Assembly (NCBI RefSeq): GCF_900141785.1
Contig: NZ_FQYP01000002.1
Location: 372,001 to 436,000, forward strand
Length of the DNA stretch: 64,000 nucleotides
Direction of reading: 5' to 3'
From: Aquimarina spongiae
Lineage (GTDB): Bacteria; Bacteroidota; Bacteroidia; Flavobacteriales; Flavobacteriaceae
Below are positions 35,716 to 44,104 of the stretch, in pieces (the first letter of the stretch is position 1; each line of letters starts with the position of its first letter). Under the pieces are notes generated by a model, which did no database searches, was not told the origin of the DNA, and was given only the letters and a program-made list of their open reading frames with translations. A program made the position numbers and the translations under genes.

Positions 35716-36669
35716 ATGAAAAAATATATAGATACAGGAAAAAAGGATACACGTTCAGGTTTTGGAGCAGGTTTGGAAGAGTTGGGTAAAACCAACGAAA
35801 ATGTTGTTGCTCTATGTGCTGACTTGATAGGATCTCTTAAAATGGATGCTTTTATAGCCAATAACCCAGAACGTTTTTTTCAAGTTGGAATTGCAGAAGC
35901 CAATATGATGGGGATCGCAGCTGGATTAACTGTTGGTGGCAAGATTCCATTTACAGGAACTTTTGCAAATTTTTCTACAGGTAGAGTTTATGACCAAATT
36001 CGTCAATCTATTGCCTACAGTGGTAAGAATGTAAAAATATGCGCTTCTCATGCTGGTTTAACACTGGGAGAAGACGGTGCTACACACCAGATTCTTGAAG
36101 ATATAGGTTTGATGAAAATGCTACCAGGTATGACCGTAATCAATACTTGTGATTACAACCAAACCAAAGCAGCTACCATTGCTATAGCTGATCATCAAGG
36201 ACCTGTTTACTTACGTTTTGGAAGACCAAAAGTAGCAAACTTTACGGCAGAAGATCAGAAGTTTGAAATTGGTAAAGCAGTGACCTTGCAAGAAGGTACA
36301 GATGTAACCATTGTAGCTACCGGACATTTGGTTTGGGAAGCGCTGCAAGCAGCAGAAAGCCTGCATGAAGAAGGTATTAGTGCTGAAGTAATTAATATCC
36401 ATACCATCAAACCTCTTGATGATGAAGCTATATTAAATTCTGTGAAGAAAACAGGATGCATAGTTAGCGCAGAAGAGCATAATCACCTTGGTGGATTGGG
36501 AGAAAGCGTTGCCAGAGTATTGTCGCAACAACACCCAACACCACAAGAGTTTATTGCTACCAATGACACTTTTGGAGAAAGTGGTACTCCTGATCAACTT
36601 ATGGAAAAATACGGCCTTAACGCCGATGCAATCAGCAAAGCTGTACACAAGGTTATTAAAAGAAAATAA
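35716..36669 (+). CDS. Transketolase, C-terminal subunit
   Basis: A 317-residue partner of the preceding subunit, comprising the pyrimidine-binding domain (about 1-165, with QVGIAEANMMGIAAGL bearing the catalytic Glu and SHAGLTLGEDGATHQ) and the transketolase C-terminal domain (about 185-310). The two chains together equal one full-length transketolase. The short 22-nt gap supports co-translation in equal amounts. A strong terminator follows. Confidence 0.95.
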   Translation: MKKYIDTGKKDTRSGFGAGLEELGKTNENVVALCADLIGSLKMDAFIANNPERFFQVGIAEANMMGIAAGLTVGGKIPFTGTFANFSTGRVYDQIRQSIAYSGKNVKICASHAGLTLGEDGATHQILEDIGLMKMLPGMTVINTCDYNQTKAATIAIADHQGPVYLRFGRPKVANFTAEDQKFEIGKAVTLQEGTDVTIVATGHLVWEALQAAESLHEEGISAEVINIHTIKPLDDEAILNSVKKTGCIVSAEEHNHLGGLGESVARVLSQQHPTPQEFIATNDTFGESGTPDQLMEKYGLNADAISKAVHKVIKRK

Positions 36670-36691
36670 TATTTTTATACACCTAAAAGCT

Positions 36692-36726
36692 AACCGCCTT
36701 TTGACAATGCTCAAAAGGCGGTTTTC
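36692..36726 (+). terminator. Intrinsic terminator of the transketolase operon
   Basis: AACCGCCTTTTGA pairs with TCAAAAGGCGGTT around a 6-nt loop, followed by a short T-rich stretch, 22 nt after the stop. Confidence 0.88.
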
Positions 36727-36744
36727 TTATAAAGACATTTCATT

Positions 36745-36752
36745 TATATTTG
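36745..36752 (+). promoter_or_regulatory. Candidate -7 element (TATATTTG) with a long leader
   Basis: TATATTTG followed by C, as at several promoters here. The next gene starts 136 nt downstream, so the transcript would have a leader of about 130 nt, or a small RNA could start here. No exact TTG at -33 (TTTT is found). Confidence 0.4.
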
Positions 36753-36888
36753 CTTTTGAAAAAACATTCTGCAGATTACTGCGTTATGGCAAACTTTTTG
36801 ATTGTAGAATAAATCAATTATTAAAACCGTTTAACCAATACCAGCCAATTCACATCATCATTCAATTATTAATTAAAACTTATTCACA

Positions 36889-37494
36889 ATGAAAAATGCA
36901 CTTGTTTTTTTAATGTTATTCACTATCTGTACGGTTTCCGCACAACAAAAAGGAATCACTTTTGGTGTAAAAGCTGGACTTAACTACGGAGACAATGGAA
37001 AAATTGAGATTTCAGATCTCGCCGATGCTGGTAGCAACGTATTATCAGAAAGAGCCGATGATAGGGTTGGATACCACTTTGGTGTTTTTTTAAGAGGAAA
37101 TCTAACCGAAAACCTTTATTTACGACCAGAATTACAATACACGGTAAACAATAGTACTTATGAACTAGATGGAAGAAGCCTGGACTACGACATCAAAAAA
37201 ATAGATTTACCCATTTTACTTGGAACACGTGTCTTAGGCCCAATTCATGTATTTGGAGGACCAGCATTGCAATTTATAGTAGATAACGAACTGGAAGATG
37301 TACGATTAGGAGATGTAAAAAATGAATTCACCGTTGGGGTTCAATTTGGTGCCGGGGTTCAATTAGGGAGGCTAAATGCAGATGTACGATATGAAAGAGG
37401 ATTAAGCCGAAATAGAGCACAATCTATCGACGAAAGTATTCGCGTTGACTCTAGACCTGATCAATTCATATTAGCACTCTCTCTGGATTTGTAA
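36889..37494 (+). CDS. Outer membrane beta-barrel protein (PorT-like family)
   Basis: A 201-residue protein with a signal peptide (MKNALVFLMLFTICTVSAQ) and alternating amphipathic beta strands, for example ITFGVKAGLNYG, YHFGVFLRGN and LYLRPELQYTVN, ending LILALSLDL-like (QFILALSLDL). This is the common Bacteroidota 'outer membrane protein beta-barrel domain' family, here predicted as an eight-stranded barrel. No specific function can be assigned. It is transcribed alone, between two terminators. Confidence 0.85.
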   Translation: MKNALVFLMLFTICTVSAQQKGITFGVKAGLNYGDNGKIEISDLADAGSNVLSERADDRVGYHFGVFLRGNLTENLYLRPELQYTVNNSTYELDGRSLDYDIKKIDLPILLGTRVLGPIHVFGGPALQFIVDNELEDVRLGDVKNEFTVGVQFGAGVQLGRLNADVRYERGLSRNRAQSIDESIRVDSRPDQFILALSLDL

Positions 37495-37513
37495 AGACCT
37501 TAAAATTATGAAT

Positions 37514-37549
37514 AAAAAAACTCCGGTATGTTTACCGGAGTTTTTTTTA
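37514..37549. terminator. Bidirectional intrinsic terminator
   Basis: ACTCCGGTA and TACCGGAGT form a 9-bp stem with A7 and T8 flanks between two convergent genes. Confidence 0.92.
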
Positions 37550-37550
37550 T

Positions 37551-38762
37551 TTAGTCATTTTTCGAATCTCTATCATCTGGATCAAGATGGTTTTGTACTC
37601 CATCACCATCATCATCATAAAAGGTAATTTCATCCAAGCTAATGAATCCATCTCCGTTGGCATCATTTACCGTAATTTCGTCTCTAGTTTGAGTTCCATC
37701 ACCATCATCGTCGGTATCCAAATAGTTTGCGGCATTATCTCCATCGGTATTATCATCTGCATCCAATACCAATCTGTCATTATCTAAATCTTCCAAATAT
37801 GAAGGAATCCCATCTCTATCGTGATCAGACTCATTAATAGCATACAATTGTATGTTAAAAATTAACGCTTTGTAAGCTCCTATTCCTGTTCCAAGAGGTG
37901 GATTCTCAAAGTAAGCTAATCCGGAAGGGATAAACACTGTAAAATTACCGAAATCATCAGTAAAATCTACTGTACCATCTCCATTGATCATACTTCCAGA
38001 CGCTCCACTAAAACCTGTAGTAGCCTCCCTAAACCCGTCAATCACTCCAACCAAATCAAACCATACAGGAGTTACTGCATTATCAAAAACTCTTCGGTTA
38101 GGATCATTATTATCCACAGGATCATTTTCATCTATGATACCATCTCCATCAGAATCTACTTTGCCTGGATCTGTACCAGGAGTACCATCATCATCAGCAT
38201 CACTATCATCTGCAATACCATCATTATCTCGATCTGTTCTTGTTGCTCCATCTAGTTCATCAGCAACATTATCCCCATCAGCATCCACATCTGCCGCATC
38301 CGGAATACCATCACCGTCCATATCAAGATTTTCATAAAACTGTTCTCCCCTAAAGGTTACCAATGCCGAATCTGCAAATTGAGGTTGTCTTTCAGTAGGT
38401 GCTCCATTTCGTAAATTCAAAATATACAAAGTGTAATCAATATTTTCTTCAGTAACAGGGTCTTCTCTGGTTATTGTTCTTGTTTCCAAAAACTCTGAAT
38501 CAATAATAGCTTGTTCTCCACTATTGGCACCAGCTATGGTATCTAATTCTACAATTTGGTAATCTGGGTTAAACGGATTATCAATTAATCTAAAGAAATG
38601 TGTTTCCAAATACCTTCTTATGATGGGATCTTCATTTGCTTGCTGTTCTGCTCTATCCCGAACAGGAATGGTCTCTAATCCTGGATCATCATCATCATTA
38701 TTACAAGCGAATAAAGCTACCAAAGCAAAAATGGTAGCAAAAACATATTTGTTAATATTCAT
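37551..38762 (-). CDS. FKBP-type isomerase lipoprotein with inserted and C-terminal thrombospondin type 3-like calcium repeats
   Basis: A 403-residue lipoprotein (lipobox ALFAC, Cys20, followed by NNDDDD). I start at the ATG at 38762 to keep the signal peptide. An FKBP-like domain begins near 131 (DSALVTFRGEQFYENL), is interrupted at about 146-224 by Asp-rich DxDxDGxxD units, and resumes at VFDNAVTPVWFDLVGVIDGF (225-244), ending FNIQLYAI near 309. A second smaller insert lies at about 252-271. More calcium-binding repeats fill 311-403. Isomerase activity and calcium dependence are inference. Divergent from an S4 gene. Confidence 0.82.
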   Translation of the reverse strand: MNINKYVFATIFALVALFACNNDDDDPGLETIPVRDRAEQQANEDPIIRRYLETHFFRLIDNPFNPDYQIVELDTIAGANSGEQAIIDSEFLETRTITREDPVTEENIDYTLYILNLRNGAPTERQPQFADSALVTFRGEQFYENLDMDGDGIPDAADVDADGDNVADELDGATRTDRDNDGIADDSDADDDGTPGTDPGKVDSDGDGIIDENDPVDNNDPNRRVFDNAVTPVWFDLVGVIDGFREATTGFSGASGSMINGDGTVDFTDDFGNFTVFIPSGLAYFENPPLGTGIGAYKALIFNIQLYAINESDHDRDGIPSYLEDLDNDRLVLDADDNTDGDNAANYLDTDDDGDGTQTRDEITVNDANGDGFISLDEITFYDDDGDGVQNHLDPDDRDSKND

Positions 38763-38851
38763 CGAATTACTTTTTTGAAGGCGCAAGATACGATTTTCTT
38801 GTACTTTTGTTTTACAATTTTTTAATATAAAACGCATTTTAAACACTTTTT

Positions 38852-39253
38852 ATGCGAGTTGATAAATATTTATGGTGTATTCGATACTTCAAAACGAGAA
38901 GTATCGCCACAAAAGCCTGTAAAGAAGGAAAGATAAGAGTTAATGGAGATCTTATCAAACCTTCTAGAGAAATCTATCCAATGGACAAAATTTCTGTCAG
39001 AAAAAACCAAATAAACTACGAACTCGTTGTTTTAGATACTCCTGATAGCCGTATCGGCGCAAAATTAGTTGATATCTACCGTAAAGACATCACTCCAACC
39101 GAAGCGTTGCAAAAATTAGACCTTTTAAAATATTCTAAAGATTATTATCGAAAAAAAGGAACTGGGCGTCCAACCAAAAAAGACCGAAGAGATATCGATG
39201 ATTGGTTTATTGATACGGATGATCATCAGTCTTCTGATTCAGAAGAAGAATAG
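38852..39253 (+). CDS. S4-domain RNA-binding protein (HslR-like)
   Basis: A 133-residue protein with an S4 domain at the N-terminus (MRVDKYLWCIRYFKTRSIATKACKEG... VNGDLIKPSREIYPMDKISV, 1-50) and a basic and then acidic C-terminal tail. It belongs to the HslR/Hsp15 group, which in E. coli binds stalled 50S subunits carrying nascent chains. The same role here is inferred from family. It is divergent from the FKBP-repeat lipoprotein gene, with an 89-nt AT-rich spacer. Confidence 0.9.
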   Translation: MRVDKYLWCIRYFKTRSIATKACKEGKIRVNGDLIKPSREIYPMDKISVRKNQINYELVVLDTPDSRIGAKLVDIYRKDITPTEALQKLDLLKYSKDYYRKKGTGRPTKKDRRDIDDWFIDTDDHQSSDSEEE

Positions 39254-39346
39254 GATAACATCTGTTTATCATTGACCAAAGACTCCCTCTAGATTGGGAG
39301 CAATTGTCTATCTTTACCCCATCAATCATATTCAACAAGATTATTT

Positions 39347-39847
39347 ATGAATACTGAAAATAACATCATCCTTACTCACGAGCAAATACAGCATAAAATA
39401 AAAAGAATTGCGTATCAGATTTATGAAACTAATGTTGGCGAAAAAGAAATCGTAATTGCTGGGATTGCTCAAAACGGATATGTTTTTGCCGAAAGAATTA
39501 AAGAGATACTGGAAGATATTTCGGAATTAACTGTTATTCTTTGCAAAGTGACTATGGATAAGAAAAATCCAACGAATACAGTTAACACCTCTCTTTCTAC
39601 AAAAGAATATCAAGGTAAATCTCTTGTGCTTATTGATGATGTATTGAATTCTGGAACGGCTTTAATGTACGGGGTAAAACACTTTTTGGATGTACCTCTT
39701 ACCCGATTCAAGACAGCGGTGCTAGTGAATCGAAATCATAAAAAATATCCAATAAAAGCTGATTTCAAAGGAATTTCTCTTTCGACTTCTCTACATGAGC
39801 ATGTAGAAATCATTTTTGGCGAAGAAGACTCTGCTATTTTAAAATAA
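39347..39847 (+). CDS. Phosphoribosyltransferase family protein (PyrR-like)
   Basis: A 166-residue type I PRTase. The PRPP-binding loop is VLIDDVLNSGTALMYGV (about 102-118), and the N-terminal HEQIQHKIKRIAYQIYE is typical of PyrR-like members. PyrR proteins act as uracil phosphoribosyltransferases and pyrimidine attenuation regulators; no pyr genes are nearby, so the exact role is open. Its last 9 nt overlap the convergent shikimate kinase gene. Confidence 0.85.
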   Translation: MNTENNIILTHEQIQHKIKRIAYQIYETNVGEKEIVIAGIAQNGYVFAERIKEILEDISELTVILCKVTMDKKNPTNTVNTSLSTKEYQGKSLVLIDDVLNSGTALMYGVKHFLDVPLTRFKTAVLVNRNHKKYPIKADFKGISLSTSLHEHVEIIFGEEDSAILK

Positions 39848-40360
39848 AGCTGCCTGAATCTCTTTGCTAATTTCTTCTGGATGTTTTTGATCTGTGTTTA
39901 CCTTATGAGTGGACTGACTATAATAAAAAGATCTTTCAAAAAGATGTTTTCGAATAAAATCTTTTAACGCCTCATGACTTTCCAGATGTGCGATTAGAGG
40001 TCTTTTTTCTTTTTCTGCATACAATCTTTGTGTTAGTTCATCTAGAGATGTCTGCAGATATACTGTGGTTGCGTTACTTTTTTGCTGAATGAATTCTAGG
40101 TTTCCGGCAAAACAAGGAGTTCCTCCTCCTAAAGCAAGCACAGTGTTTTCAAAATTGGCTAGTACCTCTTTGAGATAAATTGTTTCCTTTTTTCTAAAAT
40201 ATATCTCTCCATGGTCCTGAAAAATATCTTTTATTGTTTTTTTTTCTTGTTCTTCGATATACGCATCCAAATCTAAATAATCATACCCTATTTTTTCAGC
40301 TAGTGTATTGCCTATCAGGGATTTTCCACTCCCCATGTATCCTATTAAAACTAAAATCAT
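39839..40360 (-). CDS. aroK: Shikimate kinase
   Basis: A 173-residue P-loop kinase that phosphorylates shikimate in the chorismate pathway. Walker A is GYMGSGKSLIG (7-17), the shikimate-binding DLDAYIEEQ is near 31-39, FRKKE is near 55-59 and ALGGGTPC is near 76-83. The length is normal for the family. It lies convergent with and overlapping the PRTase gene and divergent from the tRNA cluster. Confidence 0.95.
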   Translation of the reverse strand: MILVLIGYMGSGKSLIGNTLAEKIGYDYLDLDAYIEEQEKKTIKDIFQDHGEIYFRKKETIYLKEVLANFENTVLALGGGTPCFAGNLEFIQQKSNATTVYLQTSLDELTQRLYAEKEKRPLIAHLESHEALKDFIRKHLFERSFYYSQSTHKVNTDQKHPEEISKEIQAALF

Positions 40361-40425
40361 AGCCCTATTAATTGGTGAAAAAAAAATTCATTTTAAACAA
40401 AAAGCAAATTTATATTAATTTCTTC

Positions 40426-40455
40426 TTGAAAAATAAATTAATGATAGTATATTTG
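40426..40455 (+). promoter_or_regulatory. Housekeeping-type promoter of the tRNA cluster
   Basis: TTG (40426-40428), 19 nt, then TATATTTG (40448-40455), 31 nt before the first tRNA-Lys gene. Confidence 0.75.
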
Positions 40456-40486
40456 CACCCGCATTCAGGAAATAGTGTAATGCTAT

Positions 40487-40559
40487 GACTTGGTAGCTCA
40501 GTTGGTAGAGCATCTCCCTTTTAAGGAGAGGGTCCTGGGTTCGAGCCCCAGCCAAGTCA
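40487..40559 (+). tRNA. tRNA-Lys (anticodon TTT), copy 1
   Basis: A 73-nt cloverleaf with acceptor arms GACTTGG and CCAAGTC, anticodon loop CTTTTAA (anticodon TTT), T loop GGTTCGAGCCC pattern and discriminator A. No CCA is encoded. It is followed 39 nt later by a second tRNA-Lys and is the first gene of the cluster. Confidence 0.97.
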
Positions 40560-40598
40560 CAAAGAATAGTTCTGTAAAATACTAGAAAAACAACAAAT

Positions 40599-40671
40599 GA
40601 CCAGGTAGCTCAGTTGGTAGAGCATCTCCCTTTTAAGGAGAGGGTCCTGGGTTCGAGCCCCAGCCTGGTCA
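40599..40671 (+). tRNA. tRNA-Lys (anticodon TTT), copy 2
   Basis: A 73-nt tRNA identical to copy 1 except in two acceptor-stem pairs (GACCAGG with CCTGGTC instead of GACTTGG with CCAAGTC). The changes are compensatory, so pairing is kept. A terminator begins 3 nt after the discriminator base. Confidence 0.97.
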
Positions 40672-40673
40672 CT

Positions 40674-40706
40674 AAAAAGTATCGTATGTAGTACGATACT
40701 TTTTTA
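40674..40706 (+). terminator. Intrinsic terminator after the tRNA-Lys pair
   Basis: AAAAGTATCGTA pairs with TACGATACTTTT, followed by a T run, between the second tRNA-Lys and tRNA-Leu. Confidence 0.88.
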
Positions 40707-40739
40707 GTTTTATAGTATATTGTTCTGCTAAAAATTATT

Positions 40740-40823
40740 GCCCAGGTGCTGGAATTGGTAGACAGGCATGGTTGAGGGCCATGTGTCCATTAGGGCGTGC
40801 GGGTTCGACTCCCGCTCTGGGCA
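40740..40823 (+). tRNA. tRNA-Leu (anticodon GAG)
   Basis: An 84-nt class II tRNA with a long variable arm. Acceptor arms are GCCCAGG and TCTGGGC with one G-T pair, the anticodon loop is TTGAGGG (anticodon GAG), the T arm is CGGGTTCGACTCCCG and the discriminator is A. It lies behind a terminator, so it probably has its own promoter or relies on read-through. Confidence 0.96.
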
Positions 40824-40879
40824 CTTATCTACCAAAGCTGAAATCTTAAAAAACGAATCAAAAACGTAACGGATTTCTA

Positions 40880-41302
40880 TTAATTATTGCAGTTCTTGAT
40901 TTCTTCATAAAAAACATGATATTCTGCTGTAGGAATAACATCTCCTTTTTTACTTAATTTGATCGATTGATTTTCTTTAAAATTTCGTAAAGACAACATA
41001 TTTATCGAATATCCTTTGTAGACAATTTCAAAATGACTTTGATCCTTTACTCGTAATTCATCTACAGAGAACTCGAAACGACCTTCGGCATCAGTATAGG
41101 CACTCATACAATCATCATCATCCAGATAAAGCTTTACTGCGGCATATTCTACGCTTTTTCTTTTATCATCTATCACTTTACCTTTAAAAACCTTTAATTC
41201 TTGTCCCGAAGCATTAGAATCTGCATCGCTATTAGAATTTTCTTTTGATTTACAAGAAGCTAAAAAAACTAAGCTCGCACAAAACACAACTATTTTTCTC
41301 AT
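40880..41302 (-). CDS. Small lipoprotein with carboxypeptidase-regulatory-like domain
   Basis: A 140-residue lipoprotein; I start at the ATG at 41302 to give MRKIVVFCASLVFLASC, with lipidated Cys17. A CarboxypepD_reg-like beta-sandwich (about 37-110) follows: FKGKVIDDKRKSVEYAAVKL and the DAEGRFEFSVDEL turn. Such domains occur alone or on TonB receptors and are structural. No partner gene is close, and the function is unknown. Confidence 0.78.
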   Translation of the reverse strand: MRKIVVFCASLVFLASCKSKENSNSDADSNASGQELKVFKGKVIDDKRKSVEYAAVKLYLDDDDCMSAYTDAEGRFEFSVDELRVKDQSHFEIVYKGYSINMLSLRNFKENQSIKLSKKGDVIPTAEYHVFYEEIKNCNN

Positions 41303-41668
41303 ATACATTAATTTATTTTGCAAATGGTTATAGTTTTTAAGAGTCTTAAAACTCAGTTAATATTTATTGTCACTGTTAAATATACAAAATTATGTAGTGA
41401 GTTACACTATGCTTCAATTTTCTAGAAAAAACATAAAAAAAGACCTTTTTCATTGATAAAAATCAAAAAATAAAAAGTTTTATTAAAAAAACATCAAACC
41501 TCCAGTTATGGTTTTTCTTGTTTTGATTTGTTAAAAGAATACAAAAGTTGTTCTCCAGAAATCGTAGAATATTCTGGTATTTTAACAAAAATCTCTACAT
41601 TTTTAACAAATAATGAAAAAGAATATGAAATCTTTTAAGTAAGTTTGTTTAACTATTTTTTAGAAAAG
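41303..41668. other. Long AT-rich intergenic region upstream of the crt cluster
   Basis: A 366-nt gap with no coding potential. It carries TTTTAACAAA direct repeats (41580-41610), an inverted TTTGTTAAA copy (41527-41535) and a TAAGTTTG element (41640-41647) close to the GTG start of the regulator gene. It is probably a promoter-operator region. Confidence 0.5.
41580..41610. promoter_or_regulatory. Candidate operator: two TTTTAACAAA direct repeats
   Basis: TTTTAACAAA at 41580-41589 and at 41601-41610 are 21 bp apart, two helical turns, 60-90 nt upstream of the CarH-like gene. A further inverted copy (TTTGTTAAA) is at 41527-41535. AT-rich chance matches cannot be ruled out. Confidence 0.4.
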
Positions 41669-42565
41669 GTGAACAATATTAAACAAACATTCAGTATAAA
41701 GGATCTTGAAAACCTTTGTGGGGTAAAGGCTCACACGATTCGTATTTGGGAAAAAAGATACAATTTACTCTCTCCCGATCGTACTGAGACTAACATAAGA
41801 ACCTACAATCTAAAGAGCTTACAGAAACTACTTAATGTAACCTACCTAGTTAATAGTGGTTACAAAATCTCCCGTATATCCAAATTGAATGAACAAGAAA
41901 TTAATGAATATGTAAGGAGTATAGTTTCCGATAACAGCACAAAAAATCAAGCTATCAATTCATTCAAGATCGCCATGCTCAATTTTGATCTTGAACTATT
42001 TCTAGGCACATATGAGCAATTGGAAAGCAGACGAAATTTCAGACAAATATTTACTGATGTGTTTATTCCACTGCTAAAAGAGATTGGTCTGCTTTGGCAA
42101 ACGGATACTATCAGTCCAGCTCATGAGCATTTTGTGACCAATCTAATTAAACAAAAGCTCTTGCTGAATATTGAAAAACTTCAATATTCTAAACCGACAA
42201 AAAAAGAGAAAGCCTTTATTCTATTCTTACCTGAAAATGAAATACACGAATTAGGCTTATTATACATCAATTACGAAATCCTGCTACATGGTTACAAAGC
42301 CATCTATCTAGGCCCAAGTATTCCTCTAGATAGTCTTCCAAATATGCTTACTTTTCATGAAAACACGGTATTTGTGTCCTATTTCACCATAAAACCGGAA
42401 AAGGATCAAATATCAAAATATGTTCAAAGTTTTAATGAAATGATTTGCAAGGAAAGAGAATGCGAGTTTTGGATGTTAGGCAAGCAAATTATGCACATTT
42501 CGAAGAGCAGTGCACCTAATCATCGCTATTTTGACTCCATTAGCGCTTTATTAACCGAACTTTAA
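41669..42565 (+). CDS. MerR-family regulator with cobalamin-binding (CarH-like) module
   Basis: A 298-residue transcription factor. The MerR DNA-binding domain (about 7-80) has FSIKDLENLCGVKAHTIRIWEKRYN. The middle helical domain has a W-x9-EH motif (Trp143, Glu153, His154), which in CarH caps adenosylcobalamin. The C-terminal domain has an ExHxxG motif (Glu191, His193, Gly196), whose His ligates cobalt. The later SxL and GG motifs are degenerate. I start at GTG 41669 because the family begins NNIKQTFSIKDLENL. It sits 14 nt before crtI and probably controls the carotenoid genes, perhaps in response to light. Confidence 0.88.
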   Translation: MNNIKQTFSIKDLENLCGVKAHTIRIWEKRYNLLSPDRTETNIRTYNLKSLQKLLNVTYLVNSGYKISRISKLNEQEINEYVRSIVSDNSTKNQAINSFKIAMLNFDLELFLGTYEQLESRRNFRQIFTDVFIPLLKEIGLLWQTDTISPAHEHFVTNLIKQKLLLNIEKLQYSKPTKKEKAFILFLPENEIHELGLLYINYEILLHGYKAIYLGPSIPLDSLPNMLTFHENTVFVSYFTIKPEKDQISKYVQSFNEMICKERECEFWMLGKQIMHISKSSAPNHRYFDSISALLTEL

Positions 42566-42579
42566 TACCACTACATTAC

Positions 42580-44067
42580 ATGTCTAAAAAAGTCGTAATT
42601 ATTGGCTCAGGGTTTTCTTCCCTATCCGCATCATGCTACCTTGCACAAATGGGATATGATGTAGCTATTTATGAAAAAAATGCTACAGTTGGAGGTAGAG
42701 CCAGACAATTAAAAAAAGAGGGGTTTACTTTTGATATAGGACCTTCCTGGTATTGGATGCCTGATGTATTCGAAAGTTTCTTTAACGACTTTGGGCGCCA
42801 AGTTGCTGAGTATTATACTTTAGAAAAACTAAATCCTGCTTACAAAGTCTTTTTTGAAAATCATGAAAGCATAATCATAGAAGATACACTTGAAAAGATT
42901 TATGCTGCTTTTGAACATGAGGAAAAAGGAAGTTCAACCAAGCTCAAAAAGTTTATAGATACCGCCAGAAGGAATTATGATATTGCTATCAAAAATCTAG
43001 TTTATCGCCCGGGTGTGTCACCTTTAGAATTAGTAACCAAGGAGACTATTCTAAGAGTCAGTCAATTTTTCAGCACGATTTCCAAAGAAGTAAAGAAAGA
43101 ATTCACTAATAAAAAATTGATACAAATCCTTGAGTTTCCTGTTCTCTTCTTAGGAGCTAAACCAAGTGATACTCCTGCTTTTTACAGTTTTATGAACTAT
43201 GCAGATTTTGGGCTAGGCACCTGGCACCCCAAAGGAGGAATGTATCAGGTTATCTTGGGAATGAAACGATTAGCCGAGTCTCTTGGAGTAGATTTTCATA
43301 CTAATGCCGAAGTTGAAAAAATCACTGTTGAAGGAGGTAAAACCAAGGGAATCGTAGTAAATTCAGAATTGATAGCCGCTGATATTGTATTATGTGGTGC
43401 CGACTATCATCACGGAGAATCGTTATTAGATCCTCAACACAGACAATATTCAGAAAAATATTGGAACAAAAAGACTTTTGCTCCTTCTTCTCTGCTCTTT
43501 TATGTAGGATTCGACAAAAAACTCAAGAATATCCATCATCATAATCTATTCTTTGATACTGATTTCAATGCACACGCTAGAGACATTTATGATGATCCCA
43601 AGTGGCCTGAAGAACCTCTTTTTTACGCCAACTTCACTTCTGTTACGGATCCTGGTACTGCCCCAGAAGGGAAAGAAAATGGTTTTTTCTTAATTCCCTT
43701 AGCGCCAGGAATAGAGGACACAGAGGAGCTTAGAGCCTTGTATTTTCAAAAAATTATAACTCGTTTTGAGGCACTTACCAATCAAAGTGTTAAAAATAGT
43801 ATTATCTTTAAAGAAAGCTTTTGTGTAAAAGATTTCATTAAAGAATATCATTCTTACAAAGGAAATGCATACGGAATGGCCAATACGTTGCTACAAACAG
43901 CATTCTTAAGGCCTAAGTTAAAAAGTAAGAAAGTTGACAACCTATTTTTTACCGGGCAGCTTACCGTGCCTGGACCTGGAGTACCGCCATCATTGATTTC
44001 AGGGAAATTGGTAGCTGGATTGATTCAAAAGCAATACAAGCAGACGAAAGAACTACAACCAACATAA
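42580..44067 (+). CDS. crtI: Phytoene desaturase
   Basis: A 495-residue FAD-dependent desaturase converting phytoene to lycopene (or neurosporene). The dinucleotide-binding motif is VVIIGSGFSSLSASCYLA (4-21), and the second substrate-side motif GGRARQLKKEGFTFDIGPSWYW follows at 38-59. The bacterial CrtI C-terminal signature appears in FFTGQLTVPGPGVPPSLISG. It follows the CarH-like regulator by 14 nt and precedes crtB, so all are one operon. Confidence 0.95.
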   Translation: MSKKVVIIGSGFSSLSASCYLAQMGYDVAIYEKNATVGGRARQLKKEGFTFDIGPSWYWMPDVFESFFNDFGRQVAEYYTLEKLNPAYKVFFENHESIIIEDTLEKIYAAFEHEEKGSSTKLKKFIDTARRNYDIAIKNLVYRPGVSPLELVTKETILRVSQFFSTISKEVKKEFTNKKLIQILEFPVLFLGAKPSDTPAFYSFMNYADFGLGTWHPKGGMYQVILGMKRLAESLGVDFHTNAEVEKITVEGGKTKGIVVNSELIAADIVLCGADYHHGESLLDPQHRQYSEKYWNKKTFAPSSLLFYVGFDKKLKNIHHHNLFFDTDFNAHARDIYDDPKWPEEPLFYANFTSVTDPGTAPEGKENGFFLIPLAPGIEDTEELRALYFQKIITRFEALTNQSVKNSIIFKESFCVKDFIKEYHSYKGNAYGMANTLLQTAFLRPKLKSKKVDNLFFTGQLTVPGPGVPPSLISGKLVAGLIQKQYKQTKELQPT

Positions 44068-44104
44068 CAATACGTAAACTTAGAACCTTCTTAAACTCAC
44101 TCTT

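Noticed and set aside
36488..36892. A 134-codon plus-strand frame across the transketolase end
   Set aside because: It runs out of frame through a conserved coding region and the terminator hairpin and lacks any recognisable motif.
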